Assembly (NCBI RefSeq): GCF_001990265.1
Contig: NZ_LYVN01000004.1
Coordinates: forward strand, 1-64,000
Source: Sphingopyxis sp. KK2
GTDB taxonomy: Bacteria > Pseudomonadota > Alphaproteobacteria > Sphingomonadales > Sphingomonadaceae
Direction: 5' to 3'
DNA length: 64,000 nt
Shown here: positions 43,408 to 53,674 of the stretch, in pieces
How positions within the stretch are numbered: position 1 is the stretch's first letter
How the letters are laid out: the number at the start of each line of letters is the position of its first letter
Translations under genes and position numbers: made by a program
Notes under the pieces: model-generated
Seen by the model: only the letters and a program-made list of their open reading frames with translations
Told to the model about the DNA's origin: nothing
Database searches by the model: none

Positions 43408-44412
43408 CTAGCTGAAATCGAGCTGGATGATCTCGCTTGGCGTCGCGCGGCAATACATTTCCAGCGATCGCGCCCCGTCGGGATAGGTGGCGGTCATCGC
43501 GGCACGAATGCGCCAGCCGCCATTACCCTGCTCCAGACTGACGAGCCGGTCATAGGACAGCCGCGTGCCCCCTGTGACCCCGATCTGCCGCGCCGCGTCG
43601 TTCATGCAATTCTGCACCGACGGCCGCGCCGCGCTCGGCAGCGACGACAGATTGGCGCTCAACGTTGCCGGCGGCCCCGCGGGATAGGTCGTCGGCGTCT
43701 CGACCGCGGTCTCTTCGCCCGCTGGCGACTTCTTTTTCTTGCTCAGCAGCAGCGCGAGCAGCCCGCCCGCGACCACCACACCGCCGATGATCAGACCGGT
43801 GCTCGGCCCCTTGTCCTTCTCGGGCTTCGGCCCCGGCAGCGGAACGAGATTGCTGTAACCATAGCGGAATTCGGCACGGCAGCCGTTGTTGACCCAGATA
43901 TAATTGGCATCATAGCCCCATTGCCGCCCGGCGTTGCAGCGCCCGCCCAGCCGCCGCACCAGCTCGACGCGGTTGTTCGTCGGAACATTGCATTGCTCGT
44001 AACGATTGCTGCGCGATTCGCAGCGGATCGTCCCGGCAAAATCGTCGACCGGCTGCGGCAGCGGCACCGGATAGGTCCCGCCATTGCCATAGCCATAGCC
44101 GAACTCGGCACGGCAGCCGCCCGACACCCAGATCTGGTTGGCGGTAAAACCCCAGTCGCGCCCTTTCGAACAGCGGCCACCGATGACGCGGATCAGGTCG
44201 ACGCGATTGTCGGTGCGGACGTTGCAACGCTGCGTCCGGTTGCTGCGCGACTCGCAGCGCAACGTCCCGGCATAGGCCTGGTCACGCGGCGGCTGGATCT
44301 GCGGGCCGCCGGGCGGTGGATAGGGATAGGTGGTCTGGGCGAGGACGGGGGCCGCAAGCGGCGTGGCGACCAGCGAAGCCGATGTGGCGATGGTGACGAC
44401 GATATTCCTCAT
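43408..44412 (-). CDS. DUF3011 domain protein with two repeats and a membrane anchor
   Basis: The 334-residue protein has a signal peptide (about 1-25). It carries two tandem DUF3011-like repeats (about 48-110 and 125-190), each with a CESRSNR...C pattern, a GGRC motif and an ending GCRAEF. The cysteines probably form disulfides within each repeat. A membrane helix (GLIIGGVVVAGGLLALLLSKKKK, about 207-226) follows. The C-terminal part (about 250-334) contains NCMNDAARQIGV...MYCRATPS, a separate small disulfide domain. The role is unknown; an envelope or surface function fits. Confidence 0.8.
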   Translation of the reverse strand: MRNIVVTIATSASLVATPLAAPVLAQTTYPYPPPGGPQIQPPRDQAYAGTLRCESRSNRTQRCNVRTDNRVDLIRVIGGRCSKGRDWGFTANQIWVSGGCRAEFGYGYGNGGTYPVPLPQPVDDFAGTIRCESRSNRYEQCNVPTNNRVELVRRLGGRCNAGRQWGYDANYIWVNNGCRAEFRYGYSNLVPLPGPKPEKDKGPSTGLIIGGVVVAGGLLALLLSKKKKSPAGEETAVETPTTYPAGPPATLSANLSSLPSAARPSVQNCMNDAARQIGVTGGTRLSYDRLVSLEQGNGGWRIRAAMTATYPDGARSLEMYCRATPSEIIQLDFS

Positions 44413-44601
44413 GCCCTTGCCCCTTTTTCCTAACAGGTGTCCGTGTCTTACCGTCCCAAATTTGATGAAATCCGCGCCACTGGTCCCATGTTTCGGCGCG
44501 CTTTACCACTGCAAAAGACGCCGCCGGCCGCCTGCTTCCCTTTCGCGGCCAAGTCGCTTAGGTTTCGCGGGGTCATGAACCGCGACTGGGGAATGAACGA
44601 C

Positions 44602-45081
44602 ATGGGCACATCGATCATCGACGGAACCGTCACCGCCACCGACGTCAAACGCACGGCGGGCGACATGACGATATTCAAGACCATCGACTTCCTGCGCGAC
44701 GACGGCACCTCGCAGAGCCTGAACAATGCGGTGACCAGGAAGGACGTGACCGAGATGCTCCAGCCCGGAACGCGGGGGCGCTTCTATGGCTTCTCCGCGC
44801 TCGACATCGGCGGCATCCATGGCGTGCGCACCGCCGATGGCCGCGCCGCCTTTGCCTACCCCGGCGGCAACAATCAGAAAATCTTCCTGATGGCGGCCAT
44901 CGTCGGCGGGGCCTTTGTGGCGTTCATGGTGGCGACGCGCGGCGAGATCCCTCTGTTCGGCGCGGCGGCGCTGATCCTCGGCGTCGTGGGTTATATCTTC
45001 ATGGGCAAGGGCGCGCGCGAGACCAGGGCGCAGTTCGACGGCGACTCGGGATATGTCCCGACACCCGCCGGAGCCGACTGA
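44602..45081 (+). CDS. Hypothetical membrane protein
   Basis: The 159-residue protein has a soluble N-terminal part (about 1-95) and two hydrophobic helices (about 98-118 and 123-140). A short charged tail follows. The N-terminal part ends in DIGGIHGVRTADGRAAFAYPGGNN just before the membrane. The family is not recognised. Start 44602 is chosen because GGGGA lies nine bases upstream; earlier in-frame ATGs at 44575 and 44593 are possible. It is 33 bases before the hydrolase-fusion gene and probably in the same transcript. Confidence 0.65.
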   Translation: MGTSIIDGTVTATDVKRTAGDMTIFKTIDFLRDDGTSQSLNNAVTRKDVTEMLQPGTRGRFYGFSALDIGGIHGVRTADGRAAFAYPGGNNQKIFLMAAIVGGAFVAFMVATRGEIPLFGAAALILGVVGYIFMGKGARETRAQFDGDSGYVPTPAGAD

Positions 45082-45114
45082 CGCTTTTCCCTCTGACCAG
45101 CCGGCAAGGATTCC

Positions 45115-46521
45115 ATGGCAGCCAAGCACATCATCCTGCTCGTCCACGGCATCAGGACCCACGCCAGCTGGTACGAGCGCGCCGAGCAGGTTTTCGCCCA
45201 GCTCGACAATGTCGAAATCCGTCCGATCAAATATGGGCGCTTCGACCTGTTTCGTTTCCTCGTCCCGGGGCCGTGGCGGCGGACCCCGGTCGACAAGTCG
45301 GAGGATCGCATCCTTCCGATCATCGACCGCAGCCGCGCCGAGCAGGGGCAGGTCAGCGTCATCGCGCACAGCAACGGCACCAATGTCGTCGCGACGTTGC
45401 TGAAGGAAAGCCATTTGTTCCGCATCGACAACCTGATCCTGTGCGGATCGGTGGTCGATTCCGATTTCGACTGGGAAGGTGTCTCGCACAAGGTCGGCGG
45501 CACGATCATCAACGACTATGGCGTGCGCGACATCTGGCCCGCCGTCGCGAAGGCCTTCACCTGGGGCTATGGCTATTCGGGGACCAACGGCTTCGGATCG
45601 CCGGTCCGCGACCGGCTCCACGATGCCGGCCATTCGGACTATTTCACCAAGGAATTCATGGAGAAATACTGGATCAGCTTTTTCCGTGACGGCACGATCG
45701 TCCGCCCCGCCTATGGCGATGTCGAAATCCCCAAATCGCCCTGGTGGTTCTTCCTGTTCGAAATCCCTTGGAAATGGCTGATCCTCGCAGCGCTGGGCTA
45801 TCTCGCCTTCTGGTCGCTGGGGGGCATGGCGATGATCAGGCCCCCTGCCGGGCAGACCGAGGTCGCCGCCCCGCCGGCAACGGCGCCGCCCGCCACGGCC
45901 GATCGCGATGCGACCGCTGCCGCAACCCCGGACACCCCCACGGTCGCCGCCGACGACGAGCCCGCCGAGAATGACGAAATCGCCGCCTTCAGCCCCGAAT
46001 GCGACCAAAGCCCCGAACGCTGGGCGCCCACCGACATCGCGCAAGCGAAGAGCGACGCCGCCTTCGTCAACACCGCGACATGGCTGAACATAGCGATCGG
46101 TGAACTCGGTCAGCGCGAGGCGCCGGGCGCGGCGGCCAACCCGCGCATCGTCGCCTATATGGCGACCGCCGAACCCAAATATGTGAATGACGAGCAGCCG
46201 TGGAACAGCCAGTTCGTCAACTATGTCATGCGCAAGGCCGGCAAGCGCGGCACGAACAGCGGGCGCGCCCAATCCTGGCTGGCGTGGGGCAAGGATGCGA
46301 TCGCCGAAGTGGGCGAGCCCGTCCTCGGCTCGATCGTCGTCGCGAAACGCGCCGGCGTGCCCGACGGCGGCTTCGCCGGTTTCTATCTCGGGTCTAACGG
46401 CGCGGGCGCGGTTCGCATGCTCGCCGGCAATGTCTGCCGCGAGGTCGCGGTCGTCACCGTCCCCGAAAGCAAGATCATGGGATATCGCCTGCCGTCGGGC
46501 TGGCTCGGCCCGGCGCAATAG
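45115..46521 (+). CDS. Alpha/beta-hydrolase - TM - degenerate TIGR02594-type (amidase-like) fusion protein
   Basis: The 468-residue protein has two unlike halves. Residues 1-200 are an alpha/beta-hydrolase: IILLVHGIRTHASWYER, nucleophile elbow AHSNG (S86), LCGSVVDSDFDW and a candidate His at HSDYF (173). A membrane helix (about 219-241) and an Ala/Pro/Thr-rich linker lead to a C-terminal domain (about 318-468) that follows the TIGR02594 pattern (WLNIAIGELGQREAPG, NPRI, SWLAWG, GSIVV, GYRLP). In that domain the expected catalytic Cys (WCSAF) is Asn364 and the expected His (GHVGF) is Phe420. The hydrolase half should be cytoplasmic and the pseudo-amidase half periplasmic. Confidence 0.75.
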   Translation: MAAKHIILLVHGIRTHASWYERAEQVFAQLDNVEIRPIKYGRFDLFRFLVPGPWRRTPVDKSEDRILPIIDRSRAEQGQVSVIAHSNGTNVVATLLKESHLFRIDNLILCGSVVDSDFDWEGVSHKVGGTIINDYGVRDIWPAVAKAFTWGYGYSGTNGFGSPVRDRLHDAGHSDYFTKEFMEKYWISFFRDGTIVRPAYGDVEIPKSPWWFFLFEIPWKWLILAALGYLAFWSLGGMAMIRPPAGQTEVAAPPATAPPATADRDATAAATPDTPTVAADDEPAENDEIAAFSPECDQSPERWAPTDIAQAKSDAAFVNTATWLNIAIGELGQREAPGAAANPRIVAYMATAEPKYVNDEQPWNSQFVNYVMRKAGKRGTNSGRAQSWLAWGKDAIAEVGEPVLGSIVVAKRAGVPDGGFAGFYLGSNGAGAVRMLAGNVCREVAVVTVPESKIMGYRLPSGWLGPAQ

Positions 46522-46570
46522 GGCGCGGTCCGCCGCTTGCGCGCTTCGGCGCATCCGCTAAAGACTGCGC

Positions 46571-47854
46571 ATGGATCAAATCGTCATTCGCGGCGGCCAG
46601 CGACTCAAGGGCCGTATCCCCATCTCCGGCGCGAAAAACGCGGCGCTCACTTTGCTTCCTTGCGCGCTGCTCACCGACGAGCCGCTGACGCTCCGCAACC
46701 TGCCGCGGCTCGCCGACGTCGACGGTTTCGGCCATTTGCTCAACCAGCTCGGCTGCTCGACGACGATCGAAGGGTCGCGCCCCGAGGATTTCGGCCGCGT
46801 CCTCACCGCGCGCGCGACGACGCTGACCTCGACCGTCGCGCCTTACGATATCGTCCGCAAGATGCGCGCCTCGATCCTCGTCCTCGGCCCGCTGCTCGCG
46901 CGCGCCGGCGAGGCGACCGTGTCGCTGCCCGGCGGCTGCGCGATCGGCAACCGCCCGATCGATCTCCACCTGAAAGCGCTCGAGGCCTTCGGCGCCGAAA
47001 TCGAACTCGCCTCGGGCTATGTGAAGGCCGTTGCACCCGGCGGCCGGCTCAAGGGCGGCAAGTTCACCTTCCCTGTCGTCTCGGTCGGCGCGACCGAAAA
47101 TGCCGTCATGGCAGCGGTGCTCGCCGCCGGCACCTGCGTCCTCGAAAACGCCGCGCGCGAGCCCGAGATCGTCGACCTGTGCAACTGCCTCGTCGCGATG
47201 GGCGCGCAGATCGACGGCATCGGCACCGAGACGCTGACGATCGAGGGCGTGGACCGGCTGCACGGCGCGACCTACCGCGTCATGGCCGATCGCATCGAGG
47301 CGGGCAGCTACGCCTGCGCCGCCGTCATCACCGAGGGCGACGTCGAATTGGTCGGGGCCAAGGCGAGCGAGATGGAAGCGACGCTCGCGGCGCTGCGCCA
47401 GGCCGGCGCGACGGTCGAGGAGACCAAGACCGGCATCCGCGTCGCCATGTCGGGCCGCGCCCAGCCGGTCACGCTGTCGACCGCGCCCTACCCGGGCTTC
47501 GCGACCGACATGCAGGCGCAGTTCATGGCGATGGCGACGCTGGGGTCGGGCGCATCGCTGTTCACCGAAACCATCTTCGAAAACCGCTACATGCACGTTC
47601 CTGAGTTGGCGCGCATGGGCTGCGACATCGACGTGCGCGGCCGCAGCGCGGTGGTCCGCGGGGTCGACCATCTCGTCGGCGCGCCCGTCATGGCAACCGA
47701 CCTGCGCGCCTCGATGAGCCTGATCATCGCCGGCCTCGCCGCGCAGGGCCAGACCGAGGTCAACCGCGTCTACCACCTCGACCGCGGTTACGAGCGGCTC
47801 GAGGAAAAGCTGCAAGCGGTGGGGGCCGATATCGAGCGGATCAGCGCGGGGTGA
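46571..47854 (+). CDS. murA: UDP-N-acetylglucosamine 1-carboxyvinyltransferase
   Basis: MurA transfers enolpyruvate from PEP to UDP-GlcNAc, the first committed step in peptidoglycan synthesis. The 427-residue protein has the EPSP-synthase-like fold start ([22 protein letters not shown], with Lys22) and the catalytic cysteine C123 in [12 protein letters not shown], the residue alkylated by fosfomycin. A Cys there predicts sensitivity to that drug, other things equal. A GTG start of the interrupted gene overlaps the murA stop, suggesting a former operon. Confidence 0.96.
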   Translation: MDQIVIRGGQRLKGRIPISGAKNAALTLLPCALLTDEPLTLRNLPRLADVDGFGHLLNQLGCSTTIEGSRPEDFGRVLTARATTLTSTVAPYDIVRKMRASILVLGPLLARAGEATVSLPGGCAIGNRPIDLHLKALEAFGAEIELASGYVKAVAPGGRLKGGKFTFPVVSVGATENAVMAAVLAAGTCVLENAAREPEIVDLCNCLVAMGAQIDGIGTETLTIEGVDRLHGATYRVMADRIEAGSYACAAVITEGDVELVGAKASEMEATLAALRQAGATVEETKTGIRVAMSGRAQPVTLSTAPYPGFATDMQAQFMAMATLGSGASLFTETIFENRYMHVPELARMGCDIDVRGRSAVVRGVDHLVGAPVMATDLRASMSLIIAGLAAQGQTEVNRVYHLDRGYERLEEKLQAVGADIERISAG

Positions 47855-48840
47855 AATTCGCGTCCCTATCACAGACTGCAATTTGCCTCAGCCTGCTGTC
47901 AGGGATGCTCCTATCGTGCCAGCCAGCCCTTGCGCGGTATGAATATGATCCTGCCGATCTGTACGAGGAATTTCGGTGCGACCCCGACGAGCCGGCCGAG
48001 ACATGCCCTCAACAGCGTGAAGACGAAGCCTATTGGGAGAAATATGGTGATTGATATGATCGCTGGTATTTTGCGCTGGCTCACAATCCCGACTTTTTCT
48101 TTGGCTCGCCCGTCTGGAACGAAAGAGATGACCCAGAGACGGCGGACTATATCCCGTCGGGCGAACCGGCGGGACTGATCGATATCAGCTACAGCATCGC
48201 GCTACGTCGCTACGACGGTTGGACGATGGCAATCTCGATGGTGTGCGAGGGGCGCTACCAGACGAGCGGATCATCAGGTTGCCGACCCATCGCTCGCATC
48301 ACTCGAACCATCAAGGTGGACCGCCGCGACCGGGCTGGGCAATCGGCGTACAAGGACATTGCAAGCGAATTGCGCAAGCGTGGCCACCCGACGAGTGCAA
48401 TCGAACTGGCCGATGACCTCAATCTTCAAATGGAATGGCTAGAGGCCGACCTGCGTCGATGTCGAGGCGCAATCCCGCTGATAAGTAAGTTCCCGGGCAG
48501 GCAAGCGACGTTGTGGCCCGACAATCTGACCCACTTACTCGACGGGTCGCTCCCGTCCGTAGCCCGCCAGAGCGAGCCCGAGAGGGAAATAACGGTGACC
48601 ACCGACGGAGACAGCGTCATAATTCGCGCCACCAGCGCGGTGATCGACGACGATCGAGAAAGCTACAAGGACGGGCCCTATTTTCAGGTCATAAGCCAAT
48701 CCAACGGTGGCGAATTTTACGATTGGGCTAAGGAGCTTGCGGTGCTGGTCGAGCCCTGCCTGAAACCTGCCGCGGCACCTTCGCCCTGGTCGGCCTATCG
48801 TGATTGGAAAACAGGGAAAGCCGGAACTGGCCATAAGTAG
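47851..48840 (+). pseudogene. Secreted hypothetical protein gene interrupted by an in-frame TGA
   Basis: From the GTG at 47851 (overlapping the murA stop) the frame encodes a signal peptide, possibly with a lipobox at LLSC, and 67 codons, then TGA at 48052-48054. The same frame stays open across the next 57 codons (YDRWYFALAHNPDFF...), where no start codon is available until ATG 48226, and continues to the stop at 48840. The pieces therefore look like one protein of about 328 residues with a nonsense codon, such as TGG to TGA. Sampled lines are 55-57% G+C, against about 70% in murA. The family is not recognised. Confidence 0.7.
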
Positions 48841-48849
48841 AAAGCTGCG

Positions 48850-49818
48850 TCAGCGCGATTTGTCGGTAGCCTCGTTCACCGGCACCGAAACCATATTGCC
48901 GCTCACCGACGGCTTCTCGGGCCGCTTGACCACCGCGATCACCAGCCCGACCAGCGCGACCGCGCCGCCCGCGATCGACAGCGGCGCCCAGCGATAGCCT
49001 TCGAATATCGTCGAAAAGCCCATCGCGATGATCGGGATCACCACGCTCGACCATGCCGCCTGACCCGGCCCGACCGCGCGGATGATGGTGAAATAGAGCG
49101 GGAAGGTCACCGCGCTCGCCACGACACCGAGATACAGCACCCCGGCGAGATAGGCCGGGGTCGTTTCGATCACCGGCGGTCCCGTCGTGATCCACGCGAA
49201 GCTCGCGTCGCCAATCGCGCCGAACAGCATCGCCCAGGCGATCATCACCACCATCGACTGCGCGCGCGCGATCTGCGCGCCCTGCATCACGTTCGAGATC
49301 GACGCGCTCATCACCCCGCTCAGCGCCAGCGCGGTGCCGAGCAGCACCTCGCCCGCGCCGACCGTCGCGGCGCGATATTCGTGGAGGATCATCAGCCCGA
49401 CGCCGACGATCGCGATCCCCGCCCCGGCGAGGAAGCGCCCCTCGACCTTCGTCTTCAGGAAGATGCGCCCGAGCAAGGTGTTCGGCACGATCAGTAGTGC
49501 GAAGAGCACCGCGACCAGCCCCGAGGTGATATGCAGCTCGGAGCGATAGACGAAGTTGAAATTGAACGCGAATTGCGCGAGCCCGAGCGTGGCGGCAAAG
49601 CCCCACGCCCAGCCCGAGAGGAGCAACCTTTCGCGCCGCCACAGCGCATAGGCGAACATCGCCGCCGCGCCGGTGAAGAAACGATAGGCGACCGACCAGC
49701 TCGGCGGCACGACGCCAAGCTGTCCGGTGATGACGATCCAGGTCGACCCCCAGATCAGGGTGACGAACAGGAACGGCAGCAGGACGCGCGGCGTCAACAG
49801 GCTCGGCGTTGTACTCAC
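48850..49818 (-). CDS. EamA/DMT-superfamily permease
   Basis: The 322-residue inner-membrane protein has ten hydrophobic segments in two five-helix EamA repeats. The entry LPFLFVTLIWGSTWIVI is typical, with the second repeat beginning near GEVLLGTALALSGV. DMT permeases export metabolites such as amino acids or nucleosides. It is immediately downstream of the threonine aldolase gene (ATGA overlap), which suggests a link to threonine or glycine export. That is only positional evidence. Confidence 0.87.
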   Translation of the reverse strand: MSTTPSLLTPRVLLPFLFVTLIWGSTWIVITGQLGVVPPSWSVAYRFFTGAAAMFAYALWRRERLLLSGWAWGFAATLGLAQFAFNFNFVYRSELHITSGLVAVLFALLIVPNTLLGRIFLKTKVEGRFLAGAGIAIVGVGLMILHEYRAATVGAGEVLLGTALALSGVMSASISNVMQGAQIARAQSMVVMIAWAMLFGAIGDASFAWITTGPPVIETTPAYLAGVLYLGVVASAVTFPLYFTIIRAVGPGQAAWSSVVIPIIAMGFSTIFEGYRWAPLSIAGGAVALVGLVIAVVKRPEKPSVSGNMVSVPVNEATDKSR

Positions 49819-50825
49819 AAGGCGGCGATCGCCGCCGCGAGCGGCGCGACGGCTTCGGCATCCTGATCCCAGCTCACCACCAGCCGTGCCGCGCCCTCGC
49901 CCCAGTCATAGAAGTCGAAGCCCTTGGCGCGCAGGTCGGCGGCATCCTCGGCGCTGATCCGCACGAACAGCTCGTTTGCCTCGACCGGATACATCAGCCG
50001 GTCGCCGCACGCCGCCGCCAGCGCCGCGGCGCCGGCATTCGCGGCGCGCGCGTTGGCGAGCCACAGATCGTCCTTGAGCATCGCGCGGATCTGCGCCGCG
50101 ACAAAACGCCCCTTGCTGAGCAGATGCCCGCCGCGCTTCTTGAGCTCGCGCACCCCGGCGCCGCCGCTGCCGCCGAAAAAGACCAGCGCCTCGGCCATCA
50201 TCGCGCCGTTCTTGGTGAAACCGAACGACAGCGCGTCGACCCCCGCGCGCCAGGTCACGTCGGCGGGCGAGCAGCCGGCGAACGCCACCGCATTGGCGAA
50301 ACGCGCGCCGTCCATATGCAGCTTCAGCCCCTTGCCCTTGGCGATCTCGCTGATCTCGCGCACCTCGTCGGGGCGCCAGGCGAGGCCATATTCGGTCGCA
50401 TTGGTGATGCTGATCGCCGCCGGCTGGACCTGATGCACGTCGTTCCGGATCGCCGCGATCCGCGCCTTCAACGCCTCGGCGTCGATCTTCGCCCCCGCAC
50501 CGGGCAGCGTCATGAGCTTGGCGCCGCCAGAATAAAAGCTTGGCGCGCCGCATTCGTCGACCTCGATATGCGCTTCCTCGTAACAGAGGATGCCCTGCCA
50601 CGGCCGCACGAAATGCGCGAGGATGATGCTGTTCGCCGCGGTCCCGGTCGGGATCCACACGACCTCGCAGTCGGTTTCGAACAGGTCCGAAAAGGTCGCG
50701 TCGAGCGACTGGCTGAGCGCATCGCCGTCATAGGCGGTATCGACATGGTTGGCGGCTGCCAGCGCCTCCATCACCTTGGGATGGACGGTCGCGGCATTGT
50801 CGGAGAAAAAGCGGGTCGCGGTCAT
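49815..50825 (-). CDS. ltaE: Low-specificity L-threonine aldolase
   Basis: The 336-residue PLP enzyme cleaves threonine or allo-threonine to glycine and acetaldehyde. It begins RFFSDNAATVHPKVMEAL, has the HIEVDECGAPSFYSG region, HMDGARFANAVAF (PLP-contact Asp) and the Schiff-base lysine in ALSFGFTKNGAMMAEAL. Its length is close to bacterial LtaE. Its stop overlaps the start of the EamA permease gene (ATGA), so the pair is one transcription unit. Confidence 0.9.
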   Translation of the reverse strand: MTATRFFSDNAATVHPKVMEALAAANHVDTAYDGDALSQSLDATFSDLFETDCEVVWIPTGTAANSIILAHFVRPWQGILCYEEAHIEVDECGAPSFYSGGAKLMTLPGAGAKIDAEALKARIAAIRNDVHQVQPAAISITNATEYGLAWRPDEVREISEIAKGKGLKLHMDGARFANAVAFAGCSPADVTWRAGVDALSFGFTKNGAMMAEALVFFGGSGGAGVRELKKRGGHLLSKGRFVAAQIRAMLKDDLWLANARAANAGAAALAAACGDRLMYPVEANELFVRISAEDAADLRAKGFDFYDWGEGAARLVVSWDQDAEAVAPLAAAIAAL

Positions 50826-50869
50826 CCGCGCGCCTTAGCGCAGCAAATCAAACCGCACCAGCGGCGGCA

Positions 50870-51055
50870 TCAATGCCGACGATAGACGTAGCGTTTATAG
50901 GTGCGCGACCAGCGAACCAGATAGCGCCCCGGCCAGATGAAGCGCGTGCGCATGCCGGTACGATTGACGTTCAGCGCTAAGCGCGGGACCAGCACAAGGC
51001 GCCATTCCCACTCGTCGCGTTCGGAGGTCGCGTCCTCCGCGTTCCATTCGTCCAT
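50870..51055 (-). CDS. Small basic hypothetical protein
   Basis: A 61-residue frame begins MDEWNAEDATSERDEWEWRL and ends in a strongly basic, Tyr/Arg-rich tail (TYKRYVYRRH). Start 51055 is preceded by GGGGGTA seven bases upstream, a reasonable ribosome-binding site. The frame extends further upstream to 51184, but those codons look non-coding. An acidic N-terminus and cationic C-terminus are notable. No family is recognised; it may be a small conserved sphingomonad protein. Confidence 0.45.
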   Translation of the reverse strand: MDEWNAEDATSERDEWEWRLVLVPRLALNVNRTGMRTRFIWPGRYLVRWSRTYKRYVYRRH

Positions 51056-51183
51056 ATTCGCTACCCCCTGGATGGTGGCAGCCTCTTCCCAACATCGTCG
51101 TTCGATTGCCGGGAGCCTGGGTATCACGCGTTGGATGCCGGGTCGACCGCATGTGATCGATCCGGTCGCCTGCAGCGGCGACA

Positions 51184-51203
51184 CCTGCCCCGAACGGGGC
51201 AGG
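51184..51203 (-). terminator. Hairpin downstream of argG
   Basis: CCTGCCCC-GAAC-GGGGCAGG is a perfect 8-bp stem with a four-base loop, just past the argG stop on the minus strand (51184-51203). It is not followed by a T-run, so it may be a weak terminator or a 3' stabilising hairpin. Confidence 0.5.
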
Positions 51204-51208
51204 CCGCA

Positions 51209-52426
<1,218 letters not shown>

Positions 52427-52570
52427 GGGGCACACCTTTGGTGATAAAAGACGGTCGCGCGCCTAACAGGGACGTCCGCGCCGCGCAACGCCTTGGCGCG
52501 TTCTTACAAGTTTCCGCACCCGTCCTGCGGCATGATCGCGCGTGGGGACGCATAGTGGGGACAATTTGTC

Positions 52571-53644
52571 ATGCGAATGATCCTGACCTTCGCCGCGCCC
52601 TTGCTCGCGCTGGCGACCGCCTCATCGACGATGAGCGCTGGCGGCGCGATGCCCGACCCGACGGTCGAATATAATCAGAATGTCGATTGCCATAACGCCT
52701 ATGACCGGCTGGTGAGCGAGAAGAAGGCTGGGACCAGCCCCTCGCCGGCCGCGCTCGCCTGGGCACAAAGCTATGAGGCGGGCGCCAACGCCGGCACACC
52801 CTGCCCCGCGCCGCTGCCCGAAATGACCGCACGCGGCGGCAACTGGTATATCCGCACCGTCGAGGGCCGCGACGCCGCGCTCGCTTATGCGCAGAAGCAG
52901 AAGGACCCGGCAGCGCTCAGCGAGATCGGCCATGCCTGGATCAACAGCAGCGTCGCGGGCGGCACACCGCAGGAAGGACTCGCGCTGATCGAGCAGGCTG
53001 CCGACCTCGGCGATCCGGTCGCGCTTTATTCGGTCGGCACGCTCTATGGCGCCGGCGTGATCGGCGGCAAGAAGGACCCGGCCAAGGCTTTCACGCTGCT
53101 CAGCCAGTCGGCGGCCTCCGGGCATATCGACGCCATCTATCGCACCGGGCTTTATTATCTCGAGGGCATCGGGACCAAGAAGGACCCGAAGAAAGCCTTC
53201 GCCGCGTTCAAGTCGGCCGCCGAGCGCGGACATTTCTACGCGGTGATCATGGCGGTCGACATGATCAACAGCGGCAATGGCACCAAAAAGGATTTCGAGC
53301 TTGCCTATCGGCTGTCGCGCTCGGTCACCGACAAGGGCGAACCTTATGGCGCGATCATGGCGGCGTCCTCGCTGCTTCAGATGAAGGACGCGCTGAAGCA
53401 TGAGGATGAAATCCTCTACTGGATGGACGAGGGCATCGCGCGCGGCGACGAGACTATCCGCAATCAGCTTATCCCGCTCCGCGCGCAGGTCGTCGGCGCC
53501 TTCACCAAGGCCAAGGCGCCGCCCGAATATAAACCGCGCGTGTTCAAGGCATGCCCGATGAAGACCGTGTGCCTGGTGAACCATTATTCGGGGCTGCAGA
53601 GCTGCACCACGAACAAGGATTATTGGAACGACTGCGACGGGTAA
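52571..53644 (+). CDS. Secreted Sel1-like repeat protein
   Basis: The 357-residue protein has a signal peptide (about 1-20) and at least three Sel1-like repeats of about 36 residues (around 130-260). They are visible as ALYSVGTLYGAGVIGGKKDPAKAFTLLSQSAASG, a YRTGLYYLEGIGTKKDPKKAF unit and a following partial unit. Such repeats act as protein-interaction scaffolds. The C-terminal domain has cysteines (FKACPMKTVCL, SCTTNKDYWNDC) that probably form disulfides. The function is unknown. A bidirectional hairpin follows. Confidence 0.8.
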   Translation: MRMILTFAAPLLALATASSTMSAGGAMPDPTVEYNQNVDCHNAYDRLVSEKKAGTSPSPAALAWAQSYEAGANAGTPCPAPLPEMTARGGNWYIRTVEGRDAALAYAQKQKDPAALSEIGHAWINSSVAGGTPQEGLALIEQAADLGDPVALYSVGTLYGAGVIGGKKDPAKAFTLLSQSAASGHIDAIYRTGLYYLEGIGTKKDPKKAFAAFKSAAERGHFYAVIMAVDMINSGNGTKKDFELAYRLSRSVTDKGEPYGAIMAASSLLQMKDALKHEDEILYWMDEGIARGDETIRNQLIPLRAQVVGAFTKAKAPPEYKPRVFKACPMKTVCLVNHYSGLQSCTTNKDYWNDCDG

Positions 53645-53650
53645 AAATCC

Positions 53651-53674
53651 GATCCTCCCCGCGATGGGAGGATC
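53651..53674. terminator. Bidirectional terminator between the Sel1-repeat and Tat-protein genes
   Basis: GATCCTCCC-CGCGAT-GGGAGGATC is a perfect 9-bp stem. It begins six bases after the Sel1-repeat stop and its other arm reaches into the stop codon of the convergent gene at 53673. TAAAAATCC precedes it and gives a T-run for the minus-strand transcript. Confidence 0.7.

Noticed and set aside
44503-46554. A long minus-strand frame opposite the hydrolase-fusion gene
   Set aside because: It has no motif and spans several genes. The plus-strand proteins have clear domain features and ribosome-binding sites.
48052-48054. Selenocysteine codon
   Set aside because: No selenocysteine-insertion hairpin is evident just after the TGA, no redox-protein context exists, and a simple nonsense change explains the frame.
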